From contig NZ_CAMYIP010000060.1 in the NCBI RefSeq assembly GCF_947258525.1, positions 1-42,928 on the forward strand: a DNA stretch of 42,928 nt, read 5' to 3'. Shown piece after piece: positions 18,297-26,229 of this stretch (positions within the stretch are counted from its first letter, which is position 1; every line of letters starts with the position of its first letter). The translations under genes and the position numbers were made by a program. The notes beneath the pieces are model-generated. The model did no database searches. It was not told the origin of the DNA and saw only the letters and a program-made list of their open reading frames with translations. The DNA comes from an uncultured Eudoraea sp. (GTDB lineage Bacteria; Bacteroidota; Bacteroidia; Flavobacteriales; Flavobacteriaceae).

Positions 18297-20033
18297 ATGT
18301 CCGATAAAAGGGTAAGTATACTTAAAGCATTTAAAACCATAATTTGGCCAAGAAGGAATCTGGTTTTTATAGGTTTGGCATTAATAATAGTAAGTAAAGC
18401 AGCTAGTTTTGTTGCCCCAATGTCTCTAAAGTATTTAATGGATGACATTATACCAAATAAAGATTTGGAATTTCTTAAGATCCTATTGGGAATAGTAATA
18501 TTGGCCATTTTAATACAGGCTGTAACCTCTTTTCTTTTAACCAAAATACTTAGCGTGCAGGCTCAATATATGATCTCCGAATTACGCGCTCAGGTGCAAA
18601 AGAAAATTTTATCCTTACCAATTCGGTTTTTTGATAATACCAAATCGGGTGAATTGGTCTCCAGAATAATGACCGATGTAGAAGGGGTACGAAATCTAAT
18701 TGGAACAGGCTTAGTTCAATTAGTAGGTGGAACAATTACTGCCGTAGTATCTTTAATTCTTCTCTTAAATATTAGTCCAAGTATGACACTTTTTGCATTG
18801 ATCCCTCTGGCTATTTTTGCGGTAATAGCCCTCAAAGCATTCAAAATAATTCGACCAATATTCCGTAACAGAGGTAAAATCAATGCTGAAGTTACAGGCA
18901 GACTTACTGAAACATTAGGTGGCATTAGGGTTATCAAGGGCTTTAACGCCGAAGCCCAGGAGCATGGTGTTTTTGAAGAAGGTGTCCTCCGATTGTTTGA
19001 AAATGTAAAAAGAAGTCTAACAGCAACAGCTTTTATGACAAGTTCTTCTACCTTTTTACTAGGTCTTGCAACGACTGGCATCATGGGTATGGGAGGCTAT
19101 AAAATTATGATGGATGAACTCACCGTTGGAGAATTTTTGACCTTTACTTTTCTTTTAGGATTAATGATAGCCCCTATAGTACAGATGAGTAATATTGGTA
19201 GTCAGCTTACTGAAGCCCTGGCCGGTCTGGACAGAACGGAGGAACTGATGAATATGCAGCCCGAATCTAATGAAGAGGTCCGAACATTAACACTGAATGG
19301 CATAAAAGGTGATATGATATTTGACTCAGTTTCATTTGCCTATGAAGAAGAAAAAGAAGTAATACATGATATAAGTTTTAAGGTAGATGCAGGTACCGTG
19401 GTAGCCCTTGTTGGAAGTTCGGGTTCAGGAAAGAGTACCATCGCCGGACTTGCCGCGAGTTTCCTGAACCAGCAAAGCGGGACAATAACTGTGGACGGAC
19501 AGGATTTGGCCAAGGTAGATCTTAATAGTTTTAGAAAACACTTAGGAGTGGTTTTACAGGATGATTTTTTGTTTGAAGGAACCATACGTGAGAATATATT
19601 GTTTCCAAGACCCAATGCCACTGAAAAACAATTACAGGAAGCAGTGGAAGCCGCCTATGTTGATGAGTTTACGGATAGATTCGAAGATGGTTTAGATACA
19701 CTTATTGGCGAGCGTGGAATAAAACTCTCAGGAGGTCAGAGACAGCGTATAGCAATTGCGCGTGCGGTGTTAGCCGATCCCCGGATATTAATTTTAGATG
19801 AAGCAACCTCAAATCTTGACACCGAAAGTGAAGCCTTAATCCAAAAAAGTTTATCCCACCTAACAGAAGGAAGAACAACCTTTGTAATTGCACATCGATT
19901 GAGCACTATTAGAAAAGCTGATCAGATTTTGGTGATTGAGAATGGGAGAATTGCAGAACAAGGTACACACGACTCCCTTATTGCCAAAAGAGGTAGATAT
20001 TATAATTTATTTACTTACCAGGCAAGAATTTAA
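18297..20033 (+). CDS. ABC exporter, fused membrane and ATPase domains (MsbA/LmrA type)
   Basis: A half-transporter that works as a homodimer or heterodimer in the inner membrane, exporting lipid or drug-like substrates. Residues 1 to about 320 form a six-helix type I exporter domain including the coupling stretch RFFDNTKSGELVSRIMTDVE. The ATPase domain follows: Walker A GSSGSGKST at about 372-380, Q-loop LQDDFLFEGTIREN, signature LSGGQRQR near 477, Walker B ILILDEATSNLD near 500 and the H-loop IAHRLSTI. All catalytic residues are present. The length of 578 aa is standard. Whether it carries lipid A, as MsbA does, cannot be told from the sequence. Confidence 0.92.
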   Translation: MSDKRVSILKAFKTIIWPRRNLVFIGLALIIVSKAASFVAPMSLKYLMDDIIPNKDLEFLKILLGIVILAILIQAVTSFLLTKILSVQAQYMISELRAQVQKKILSLPIRFFDNTKSGELVSRIMTDVEGVRNLIGTGLVQLVGGTITAVVSLILLLNISPSMTLFALIPLAIFAVIALKAFKIIRPIFRNRGKINAEVTGRLTETLGGIRVIKGFNAEAQEHGVFEEGVLRLFENVKRSLTATAFMTSSSTFLLGLATTGIMGMGGYKIMMDELTVGEFLTFTFLLGLMIAPIVQMSNIGSQLTEALAGLDRTEELMNMQPESNEEVRTLTLNGIKGDMIFDSVSFAYEEEKEVIHDISFKVDAGTVVALVGSSGSGKSTIAGLAASFLNQQSGTITVDGQDLAKVDLNSFRKHLGVVLQDDFLFEGTIRENILFPRPNATEKQLQEAVEAAYVDEFTDRFEDGLDTLIGERGIKLSGGQRQRIAIARAVLADPRILILDEATSNLDTESEALIQKSLSHLTEGRTTFVIAHRLSTIRKADQILVIENGRIAEQGTHDSLIAKRGRYYNLFTYQARI

Positions 20034-20043
20034 TTCCATAGAT

Positions 20044-20064
20044 AAGTTAGAAAATAACTTTTTT
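20044..20064 (+). terminator. Probable terminator after the ABC exporter
   Basis: AAGTTA (20044-20049), a five-base loop and TAACTT (20055-20060) continue into TTTT, 11 bases past the stop. The stem is short and AT-rich, so the call is tentative. Confidence 0.4.
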
Positions 20065-20092
20065 GTAAGCTATCAAGAGAAAGGTCAGATAT

Positions 20093-20338
20093 TTAATCAA
20101 TATTGATCACCTTTTCTATCTGAGGAGCATGTTTTTTAATGGTCATTTCTACGCCACTCTTAAGTGTCATCTGGTTAACGCTGCACCCCACACAATTTCC
20201 TTCTAGTTTTACTCTTACCAATTTATCGTTATCAATAGATACTAATGAGATATCCCCACCATCACTTTGTAAGAATGGGCGAATTTCATCTAAAGCTTTT
20301 TCAATGTTAATTTTAAGTTCATCAGACGTCATGATCAT
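20093..20338 (-). CDS. NifU C-terminal-domain protein, Fe-S cluster scaffold/carrier
   Basis: Small NifU-like proteins bind a [4Fe-4S] cluster between two subunits and deliver it to target proteins. The 81-aa chain is just this domain: IRPFLQSDGGDISLVSID, then GNCVGCSVNQMTLKSGVE with the ligands C49 and C52, and a final helix. The ATG at 20338 overlaps the stop of the upstream mrp gene in ATGA, which argues for translational coupling; an ATG two codons later is the alternative. Joint expression with an Mrp-type ATPase supports a joint role in Fe-S maturation, relevant in a genome with NifJ, KorB, ferredoxin and complex I. Confidence 0.92.
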   Translation of the reverse strand: MIMTSDELKINIEKALDEIRPFLQSDGGDISLVSIDNDKLVRVKLEGNCVGCSVNQMTLKSGVEMTIKKHAPQIEKVINID

Positions 20339-21474
20339 TTCTTTTTAACTGCAGCGCAACCTGCCATAGTCGTTATTTTAATAGCTTCTGTTGGCGGTAA
20401 ACTTTTGTTTCGCAACACAAGTTCCTGAACCACATTCTTGGTAAGTTCTTCAAATGCTTTTTCCACAGGGGTGCCTGTTTGAAGAGCGGCAGGTCTGCCA
20501 ACATCACCCGCCTCACGAATACTTTGAACTAATGGTATTTCTCCTAAAAAAGGTACATTCAGATCTGTAGCTAGATTTCTTGCCCCAGATTTCCCAAAAA
20601 TATAATATTTGTTATCCGGAAGCTCCTCCGGTGTAAAGTAAGCCATATTCTCAACAATTCCTAAAACAGGTACATTAATAGCTTCCTGCTGAAACATTGC
20701 AACCCCCTTACGTGCATCGGCCAATGCAACCTCCTGAGGTGTACTCACAACCACTGCTCCCGTAACAGGCATAGATTGCATGATGCTTAAATGAATATCA
20801 CCGGTACCTGGTGGCAAATCCACTAACATAAAATCTAATTCTTCCCAATGTGCATCAAAAATCATCTGGTTTAAGGCTTTGGATGCCATAGGGCCTCTCC
20901 AGATAACAGCCTGATTAGGTTGAGTAAAAAACCCTATAGATAAAAGCTTTACTCCAAAGTTTTCAACTGGTAACATTTTTGAATTACCATTAATATTGGT
21001 AGCTCGCGGTTTTTCAGCGGTTACATCAAACATAATGGGCATAGAAGGACCATAGATATCTGCATCCAACAAACCAACTTTAAATCCCATTTTAGCCAAA
21101 GTAACTGCTAAGTTTGCTGTAATTGTAGACTTACCCACGCCACCTTTCCCAGAAGCCACAGCGATAATATTTTGTATTCCGGGTATTGGTTTTCCTTTAA
21201 TCTCATTAGTCTTAGGACTAACTGGCGCATCAACCTTAATATTTACGGTAATTTTTGCCTTTTCATAAACCTCCCTGTGAATTGCCTTAAGTATTTCTAC
21301 TTCAGTTTTTTTCCTTGCCTGAAGGCTTGGATTGTTTATCGTAATATCTACTACAACCTCATCACCAAAAACCTGAATATTATTAATTGCACCACTTTCA
21401 ACCATATTCATTCCTTCACCAGGCGCTGTAATAGTTTCCAGGGCTTTCAGTATTTCTTTCTTATCCAACTTCAT
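20335..21474 (-). CDS. mrp: Mrp/ApbC/NBP35-type P-loop ATPase, Fe-S cluster carrier
   Basis: This family binds and transfers [4Fe-4S] clusters in an ATP-dependent way. The 379-aa protein has an N-terminal MIP18/DUF59 domain (about 1-90), then the ATPase with the deviant Walker A SGKGGVGKST (108-117), LLDADIYGPSMPIMF and LVDLPPGTGDIHLS. The CxxC that binds the cluster in enterobacterial Mrp is missing: the segment MAYFTPEELPDNKYYIFGK stands in its place, and the only cysteine in the whole chain is in the C-terminal TTMAGCAAVKKK. I believe related Bacteroidota proteins share this. The gene overlaps the NifU-domain gene by four bases. Confidence 0.92.
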   Translation of the reverse strand: MKLDKKEILKALETITAPGEGMNMVESGAINNIQVFGDEVVVDITINNPSLQARKKTEVEILKAIHREVYEKAKITVNIKVDAPVSPKTNEIKGKPIPGIQNIIAVASGKGGVGKSTITANLAVTLAKMGFKVGLLDADIYGPSMPIMFDVTAEKPRATNINGNSKMLPVENFGVKLLSIGFFTQPNQAVIWRGPMASKALNQMIFDAHWEELDFMLVDLPPGTGDIHLSIMQSMPVTGAVVVSTPQEVALADARKGVAMFQQEAINVPVLGIVENMAYFTPEELPDNKYYIFGKSGARNLATDLNVPFLGEIPLVQSIREAGDVGRPAALQTGTPVEKAFEELTKNVVQELVLRNKSLPPTEAIKITTMAGCAAVKKK

Positions 21475-21639
21475 GAACTAGGGTATTTAAGTCTTTATAT
21501 AAAATGATTCTAAACAACAAAGATAAGTTATAGGTGCGAAACTATAAAGTTGCGGGATTGAAAAGGACAATATCATTATAGAATTACCATATAGGATACA
21601 AGTAGTATTACAACTCTTAAGACATACTAATTAAAGAAC

Positions 21640-21978
21640 CTACAATGGCAATTCTTTGGCTGGGTCCCAGAAGTATTTTTCAAAATTTACAATTTGATTA
21701 TCCCGTATTTCGAGGCCCTCATTTTCTAGCAATTGTTGCATTAAATTAGTGCCGTCAAAGTGATGTTTCCCGGTTAATAAACCCTTCCTGTTTACAACCC
21801 TGTGCGCGGGAACACCTTCAATTGCCCCTGCTCCATTCATGGCCCAGCCTACCATCCTCGCACTTCGTGCTGCTCCCAGGTACTTTGCAATAGCGCCATA
21901 AGAAGTAACTCTTCCAAAAGGAATCTGTTTAGAGACCTGGTAAACTTTTTGAAAGAAGTTTTTATTTTCCGGATTCAT
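21640..21978 (-). CDS. Alkyltransferase-like protein (ATL) of the MGMT family
   Basis: MGMT-fold proteins recognise O6-alkylguanine in DNA. The 112-aa protein has the DNA-binding core: PFGRVTSYGAIAKYLG with the flipping tyrosine Y27, the arginine finger region SARMVGWAMN, and VPAHRVVNRKG. In true methyltransferases this last motif is PCHRV with the acceptor cysteine; here A58 replaces it, so it cannot take up the alkyl group and should flag lesions for nucleotide excision repair, as known ATLs do. It is the last gene of a trmB-lysE-ATL series with gaps of three or four bases. Confidence 0.88.
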   Translation of the reverse strand: MNPENKNFFQKVYQVSKQIPFGRVTSYGAIAKYLGAARSARMVGWAMNGAGAIEGVPAHRVVNRKGLLTGKHHFDGTNLMQQLLENEGLEIRDNQIVNFEKYFWDPAKELPL

Positions 21979-21982
21979 ACTA

Positions 21983-22609
21983 CTAATAAAATATTCTAAA
22001 AATGGTAATTACGAGTAAAACCATCATTAACGCGCTAAGAATATAATTCGAGTTTTTGGAAAATCGGTCAGTTCTAGCTTCTAATTTATAAAAATAAACA
22101 GTGTACAAATACAATACCGTAAAAGTGCCACTACCGGCAGCAACTATGAATGTAAGGATATCCCAAATTTCAAATTTAATCCAGCCCGATGCATTCCACA
22201 TAGCATTGAGTCCGCTATAGTAAGGAATTGTAAGCAAATTAAGCATTGCAAGCAGCATTCCCTTAAAGTAACTATTCTTCTTGCTTACTTTTACTATTTT
22301 AATTTTTTTTGATTTTTCGCGCTTCGCTGAAACAAAAAAATAAAGGGCAAAAAATGCAAAAACCCCAAGTGCAATTTTAAGTAGTAAATCTATGACCTCT
22401 GGATGTCTGAATAAATATTTAGAGATCAAAACCGCGATGTAAGCCTGCATCATGATCATGCTGGAGACACCAAGACTAAACATTATGCCGTTCAGTTTTC
22501 CCTTTTTAACACTTGTTTGAGCGGCATTCATATTCAATAAACCGGGTGGAACGGTCGCCATAAACGCTGCTGAAAAGGTTACAAAAAAAAGTATGATTAG
22601 ATGCGTCAT
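21983..22609 (-). CDS. LysE/RhtB-type amino acid exporter family protein
   Basis: An inner-membrane protein of 208 aa with about six hydrophobic segments. The N-terminal pattern AAFMATVPPGLLNMNAAQTSV fits the LysE family helix 1-2 region, where a PGP-like turn is usual (here PPG). Basic residues follow the third helix (SAKREKSKKIKIVKVSKK). Family members export amino acids or related small molecules; the substrate here is unknown. It lies three bases after trmB and four before the ATL gene. Confidence 0.75.
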   Translation of the reverse strand: MTHLIILFFVTFSAAFMATVPPGLLNMNAAQTSVKKGKLNGIMFSLGVSSMIMMQAYIAVLISKYLFRHPEVIDLLLKIALGVFAFFALYFFVSAKREKSKKIKIVKVSKKNSYFKGMLLAMLNLLTIPYYSGLNAMWNASGWIKFEIWDILTFIVAAGSGTFTVLYLYTVYFYKLEARTDRFSKNSNYILSALMMVLLVITIFRIFY

Positions 22610-22612
22610 TGG

Positions 22613-23284
22613 TCAACTGACAGTAAACTTTATATAAGTAATTGGTTTGGCTTTTTCAAGATACTGCTTTTCATAGAAAGTCTGTATATCCATCACTTCT
22701 TTTGGACTTCCTTCGTTTCTATATACATCATGATTTGCGTATAAAATTTCACAATCCAGGCCATGTAACAATCCTAAAGTATATCCATACATATATTCAC
22801 TATCTGTTTTTAAGTTGATTATACCTTTATCTTTAAGTACAAACTTGTATTTATCCAAAAAAATCTTGTTGGTTAATCTGTGTTTAGTTCTTTTATACTT
22901 TATTTGTGGGTCTGGAAAAGTAATCCAGATTTCGTCTACCTCATTTTGAGCAAAAATTAAATCAATCAGTTCTATTTGAGTTCGTAAAAAGGCTACATTC
23001 TCCATATTCTCTTCAAGGGCAGTTTTAGCTCCTCTCCACAATCTGGCACCTTTAATATCCACACCAACATAATTTTTAGAAGTATTAAGTCTAGCAAGGC
23101 CAATAGTATATTCGCCTTTGCCACAACCCAGCTCCAAAACTATGGGGTTATCATTATTAAAAAAACTCCTCCATTTTCCTTTTAAAGCAAATTTACCCTC
23201 AATAACTTCATCCCTGGTCGGTTGAATAACATTGCTAAAAGAACTATTTTGCTCAAATCGTTTAAGCTTATTTTTACTTCCCAA
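22613..23284 (-). CDS. trmB: tRNA (guanine-N7-)-methyltransferase, TTG start
   Basis: Methylates G46 in the variable loop of tRNAs using S-adenosylmethionine. The 223-aa protein has the SAM motif VLELGCGKGEY (residues 49-59), VGVDIKGARLWRGA, and the signature FPDPQIKYKRTKHR. The start codon is TTG at 23284. I accept it because the resulting N-terminus MGSKNKLKRF is the one I know from flavobacterial TrmB and no ATG lies nearby. It is 57 bases after the histidine kinase gene and probably shares a transcript with the two genes downstream. Confidence 0.93.
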   Translation of the reverse strand: MGSKNKLKRFEQNSSFSNVIQPTRDEVIEGKFALKGKWRSFFNNDNPIVLELGCGKGEYTIGLARLNTSKNYVGVDIKGARLWRGAKTALEENMENVAFLRTQIELIDLIFAQNEVDEIWITFPDPQIKYKRTKHRLTNKIFLDKYKFVLKDKGIINLKTDSEYMYGYTLGLLHGLDCEILYANHDVYRNEGSPKEVMDIQTFYEKQYLEKAKPITYIKFTVS

Positions 23285-23341
23285 TATTTAAGGTGTATTA
23301 TTACGTTTTAGCAAAACTAAGGAATTCTTTGAGGAGTAGAT

Positions 23342-24403
23342 TTAGCCAGCCTGGGGCTCAGCCTTTTCCAGAGTAAATGAAAATTCAGATCCGACATCTA
23401 CAACACTTTCAACATATATTTTTTCACCATGTGCCTCAATTATGTGTTTTACTATAGACAACCCCAGGCCGGAACCACCTTCTTTTCTGCTCCCACTCTT
23501 ATCAACCCTGTAAAAACGCTCAAAAAGCCTTGGTAAATGTTCTTCCGGAATTCCTTCACCATTATCTGTGATTCTTACAATTACTTTATTTCTTATAAGA
23601 TTCTCGACACTTACCTCGGTAGTACCATCATGATGACCATATTTTATAGAATTCACTATTAAATTAGACAGAACCTGTTGTATTTTATCTTTGTCTGCTC
23701 TCACATGGATTGGAGCTTCATAGTTCATATCAAAAGCCAGTGTTATATTTTTTTTGGCCGCTTTCATCTCCATAAGGTCAAAAACACTTTGAATGAGTTC
23801 AATAATATCAAAGTCAGTTAAATCCAAATTAAGGTCGCCAACTTCTAATTTTGTAATCAAATCAAGGTCCTTGATTATATAAATAAGTCTGTCTATGCCT
23901 TTTTGGGCGCGCTGTAAATATTTTTTCCTAACCGCTTTATCATTCATAGCACCATCGAGAAGTGTAAGAATATAGCCCTGTACAGTAAATAAAGGAGTTT
24001 TGAGTTCATGAGAAATATTACCTAAAAAATCCTTCCTATATTCCTCACGGATTTTTAAGGTATCTATTTCTATTTTTTTGTCCTTCGCAAATTTTTCTAT
24101 TTCCTCCGTAAGAGTTTTCATATCTGTTGTAACAGGATCTGCAGCAAATGAGGATGACTCCAACAGAGAAACGTCATCATAGATTTTCTTAATCCGCCTG
24201 TAGATATATTTCTCTGCACGGACCTGAATGATACCAAAAGATACCGCAAAAATAAGTAGTGTTAAAAACAATAACATAAACCAGTTCTCCATCAACTGAT
24301 TATTATAAAAAAGAAAAAGACTAAAAGATAATGCTAGAATAATAGTGATTAAAAGAGCGGAACGGAAAGCAAACTTGTATGACTTTTTTAACTTTTTAGC
24401 CAT
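23342..24403 (-). CDS. Sensor histidine kinase (PhoR-like)
   Basis: The membrane sensor partner of the response regulator encoded just upstream. The 353-aa chain has two membrane helices (about 14-33 and 41-60) with only a few residues between them, so almost no periplasmic sensor; sensing is probably in the membrane or through a partner. A linker helix leads to the dimerisation domain with GNISHELKTP (H132 is the phosphorylation site), followed by N box LSNLIVNSIKYG, G1 DNGEGIP, F box LFERFYRVD and G2 GGSGLGLSIV. The ATG overlaps the regulator's stop by one base (TAATG). It resembles flavobacterial PhoR, but the stimulus is not evident. Confidence 0.9.
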   Translation of the reverse strand: MAKKLKKSYKFAFRSALLITIILALSFSLFLFYNNQLMENWFMLLFLTLLIFAVSFGIIQVRAEKYIYRRIKKIYDDVSLLESSSFAADPVTTDMKTLTEEIEKFAKDKKIEIDTLKIREEYRKDFLGNISHELKTPLFTVQGYILTLLDGAMNDKAVRKKYLQRAQKGIDRLIYIIKDLDLITKLEVGDLNLDLTDFDIIELIQSVFDLMEMKAAKKNITLAFDMNYEAPIHVRADKDKIQQVLSNLIVNSIKYGHHDGTTEVSVENLIRNKVIVRITDNGEGIPEEHLPRLFERFYRVDKSGSRKEGGSGLGLSIVKHIIEAHGEKIYVESVVDVGSEFSFTLEKAEPQAG

Positions 24404-25089
24404 TATAAAACAAACTTATAGCCTACGCCCTTCACAGTTTTAAAATGGTTATCCCCAATTTTTTCGCGAAGTTTCCTAATATGTACATCTATTGTTCTGC
24501 CTCCTACCACGACTTCCTGTCCCCAGACTTTATCCAGTATAACTTCACGTTTAAAGACCTTGTCGGGTTTTGAGGCTAATAATGCCAATAGTTCAAATTC
24601 CTTCCTTGGTAGTATAATCTCTTCTCCCTTGTTAATTACCTTGTATTCTTCACGGTTAATTTCAATATTTCCAACCTTAAGTATATCATCACTAAGATTT
24701 TTCTCTTCACTTAAGCGTCTCAATAAAGCCTTAATCTTACTAACCAATAATTTTGGTTTTATCGGTTTTGTAATATAATCATCTGCGCCGGCATCAAAAC
24801 CTGCAACTTGAGAATAGTCTTCACCTCTTGCAGTTAAAAAAGTAATTATAGTATTTTCTAATCCCTTTGTATTTCTAATTATTTCACAAGCTTCGATCCC
24901 ATCCATTTCGGGCATCATGACATCCAAAATAATTAAATGTGGAATTTTCTTCTTTGCCTTTTCCACACCTTCAATGCCGTTCTTGGCCGTATATATCTGA
25001 TATCCCTGAGCAGAAAGATTATATTTGAGAATCTCCAAAATATCAGGTTCATCATCTACTAATAAAATTTTAATGTCTTGCTTTTTCAT
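24403..25089 (-). CDS. OmpR/PhoB-family response regulator
   Basis: A DNA-binding regulator of 228 aa. The receiver domain has the acidic pair D12-D13, the phosphorylation site D56 in LIILDVMMPEMDG and the switch lysine in DDYITKPIKP. A winged-helix domain fills residues 130-228, with LPRKEFELLALLASKP, the recognition region GGRTIDVHIRKLREKIG and TVKGVGYKF at the end. It is translated ahead of its kinase, which it overlaps by one base. CAAAAGTA (TACTTTTG on this strand) at 25114-25121 is a good -7 box for it. Confidence 0.92.
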   Translation of the reverse strand: MKKQDIKILLVDDEPDILEILKYNLSAQGYQIYTAKNGIEGVEKAKKKIPHLIILDVMMPEMDGIEACEIIRNTKGLENTIITFLTARGEDYSQVAGFDAGADDYITKPIKPKLLVSKIKALLRRLSEEKNLSDDILKVGNIEINREEYKVINKGEEIILPRKEFELLALLASKPDKVFKREVILDKVWGQEVVVGGRTIDVHIRKLREKIGDNHFKTVKGVGYKFVL

Positions 25090-25113
25090 GGTTTACCGTT
25101 TGATCTATCTGAT

Positions 25114-25121
25114 CAAAAGTA
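25114..25121 (-). promoter_or_regulatory. Bacteroidota -7 box TACTTTTG before the response regulator gene
   Basis: Exact TAnnTTTG match on the minus strand, 24 bases before the regulator ATG. No convincing -33 element is seen. Confidence 0.4.
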
Positions 25122-25313
25122 AAGATAATACTAATAAGCTTTAGTTACTTAACATTGATTTAATGATGATAACATTAATATAACACCCAGGAGTATAATT
25201 TAAGGATAGTTATAGTTATAGTTACGTTCCGATTAAAGTGCTATTAATTATGCATTTCGTCGAATTTTAATCATTTAACAATTTCATGGAGTATGACGGA
25301 GAACTAAAATTTC

Positions 25314-25321
25314 TATATTTG
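25314..25321 (+). promoter_or_regulatory. Bacteroidota -7 box TATATTTG before the first mini T9SS gene
   Basis: Exact TAnnTTTG match 27 bases before the ATG at 25349. No clear -33 TTTG is seen. A short TTATAG repeat lies about 95 bases further upstream. Confidence 0.45.
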
Positions 25322-25348
25322 TGATTATTAGTTTGTTGAATAACGTTA

Positions 25349-25660
25349 ATGAAGCAACTCTACCCCGTCTTATTCTTTTTTTTTATTTCTTTCAGCTACG
25401 GCCAGGAAGCACGAAATTCTGGTGGTGAGATAGAGGGTTTTGAACTATATCCAAATCCGGTTACGACGGGTAAAGTTTATATACAAACAGCCCTGAATGC
25501 CCCGAAAAGAATACTAATCTTTGATGTTTTTGGAACTCAGAGACTTGAGACAACAATTCTGAGAAAGGAGCTAAATGTCTCCAATTTAGTTGCGGGGGTG
25601 TATGTACTACGCGTATATGAAAAAGACAGAGTGGCAACCAGGAAATTGATTATTAAATAG
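25349..25660 (+). CDS. Mini T9SS protein: signal peptide plus type A sorting domain only
   Basis: The 103-aa product has a signal peptide (about 1-18, ending FSYGQ) and, after only about a dozen residues, a type A sorting domain: FELYPNPVTTGKVYIQT, ILIFDVFGTQRLETT, LNVSNLVAGVYVLRVYE and the basic end ATRKLIIK. Such domains direct proteins across the outer membrane by the type IX system and are normally removed from a large cargo. Here there is no cargo. I do not know its job: it may be a regulator, decoy or adaptor of the T9SS machinery, or a remnant of a larger gene. A second gene of the same plan follows. Confidence 0.85.
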   Translation: MKQLYPVLFFFFISFSYGQEARNSGGEIEGFELYPNPVTTGKVYIQTALNAPKRILIFDVFGTQRLETTILRKELNVSNLVAGVYVLRVYEKDRVATRKLIIK

Positions 25661-25709
25661 ATTTTCTTCTCCAAAAAAAATAGAGATTAGCTTTCTCAAA
25701 AATAGATTT

Positions 25710-25741
25710 TTCATCGATGTAATGCAGATTTCATCGATGAA
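25710..25741. repeat. Paired palindromes CATCGATG, 20 bases apart
   Basis: The octamer palindrome CATCGATG occurs at 25712-25719 and 25732-25739, each inside TTTCATCGATG. The 20-base period is close to two helix turns, which would put both sites on one face of the DNA. The arms can also fold as TTCATCGATG (25710-25719) with CATCGATGAA (25732-25741), a ten-base-pair hairpin with a 12-base loop. There is no T-run, so a terminator is unlikely. A regulator site between the two mini T9SS genes is my preferred reading. Confidence 0.4.
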
Positions 25742-25843
25742 CGTTATGGCTATAAAAGTTTACCTACAAATATTTAGTTTTCACAACAATTTCTGGTAGG
25801 ATAATAGCTATTACTTTATATTTACTGTGTTGATCCCAAATCA

Positions 25844-26173
25844 ATGTTGATGCAAAAAGCCTACTTATTCTTTTTATTGGTCTTTACTATAGTAGTTTCC
25901 GGACAGGAAGAACTTCCGCCTATTCAAGAAAAAGACCAGGAGACTTCGAATTTTACGCTTTATCCAAATCCTGCAATTGATGGTATTGTTTATATTAACA
26001 CTTTAAATAATAAAAGTAAAGATATCACCGTTTACGACGTCTTTGGTAAAATAGTTCTCCAAGATCGAATTTCAACAAATATGCTAAATATAGGGAGGCT
26101 TACTCCCGGAGTTTATGTGATTCAAGTGATTGAGAATAGCAAAACAATGACTAGAAAACTAGTTGTAAAATAG
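25844..26173 (+). CDS. Second mini T9SS protein: signal peptide plus type A sorting domain only
   Basis: The 109-aa product (107 if it starts at the ATG at 25850) repeats the plan of the gene before it: a signal peptide ending VVSGQ, a 19-residue acidic linker and a sorting domain with FTLYPNPAIDGIVYINT, ITVYDVFGKIVLQD, LNIGRLTPGVYVIQVIE and TRKLVVK. The two sorting domains are clearly homologous, although the linkers differ, so the pair probably arose by an old duplication. A terminator follows. The function is unknown. Confidence 0.85.
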   Translation: MLMQKAYLFFLLVFTIVVSGQEELPPIQEKDQETSNFTLYPNPAIDGIVYINTLNNKSKDITVYDVFGKIVLQDRISTNMLNIGRLTPGVYVIQVIENSKTMTRKLVVK

Positions 26174-26197
26174 CATCAAAAATATATCCATTGTTGT

Positions 26198-26221
26198 GCT
26201 CCCTTGAGGAGCTTTTTTTTT
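26198..26221 (+). terminator. Rho-independent terminator after the second mini T9SS gene
   Basis: GCTCC (26198-26202), a five-base loop and GGAGC (26208-26212) are followed by nine Ts (26213-26221), 25 bases after the stop. It also rules out the upstream ATG at 26191 as the start of the next gene. Confidence 0.75.
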
Positions 26222-26229
26222 ATTTTAAC

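Noticed and set aside
25661-25843. A terminator formed by the CATCGATG hairpin
   Set aside because: No T-run follows on either strand, so I list it as a repeat or operator.
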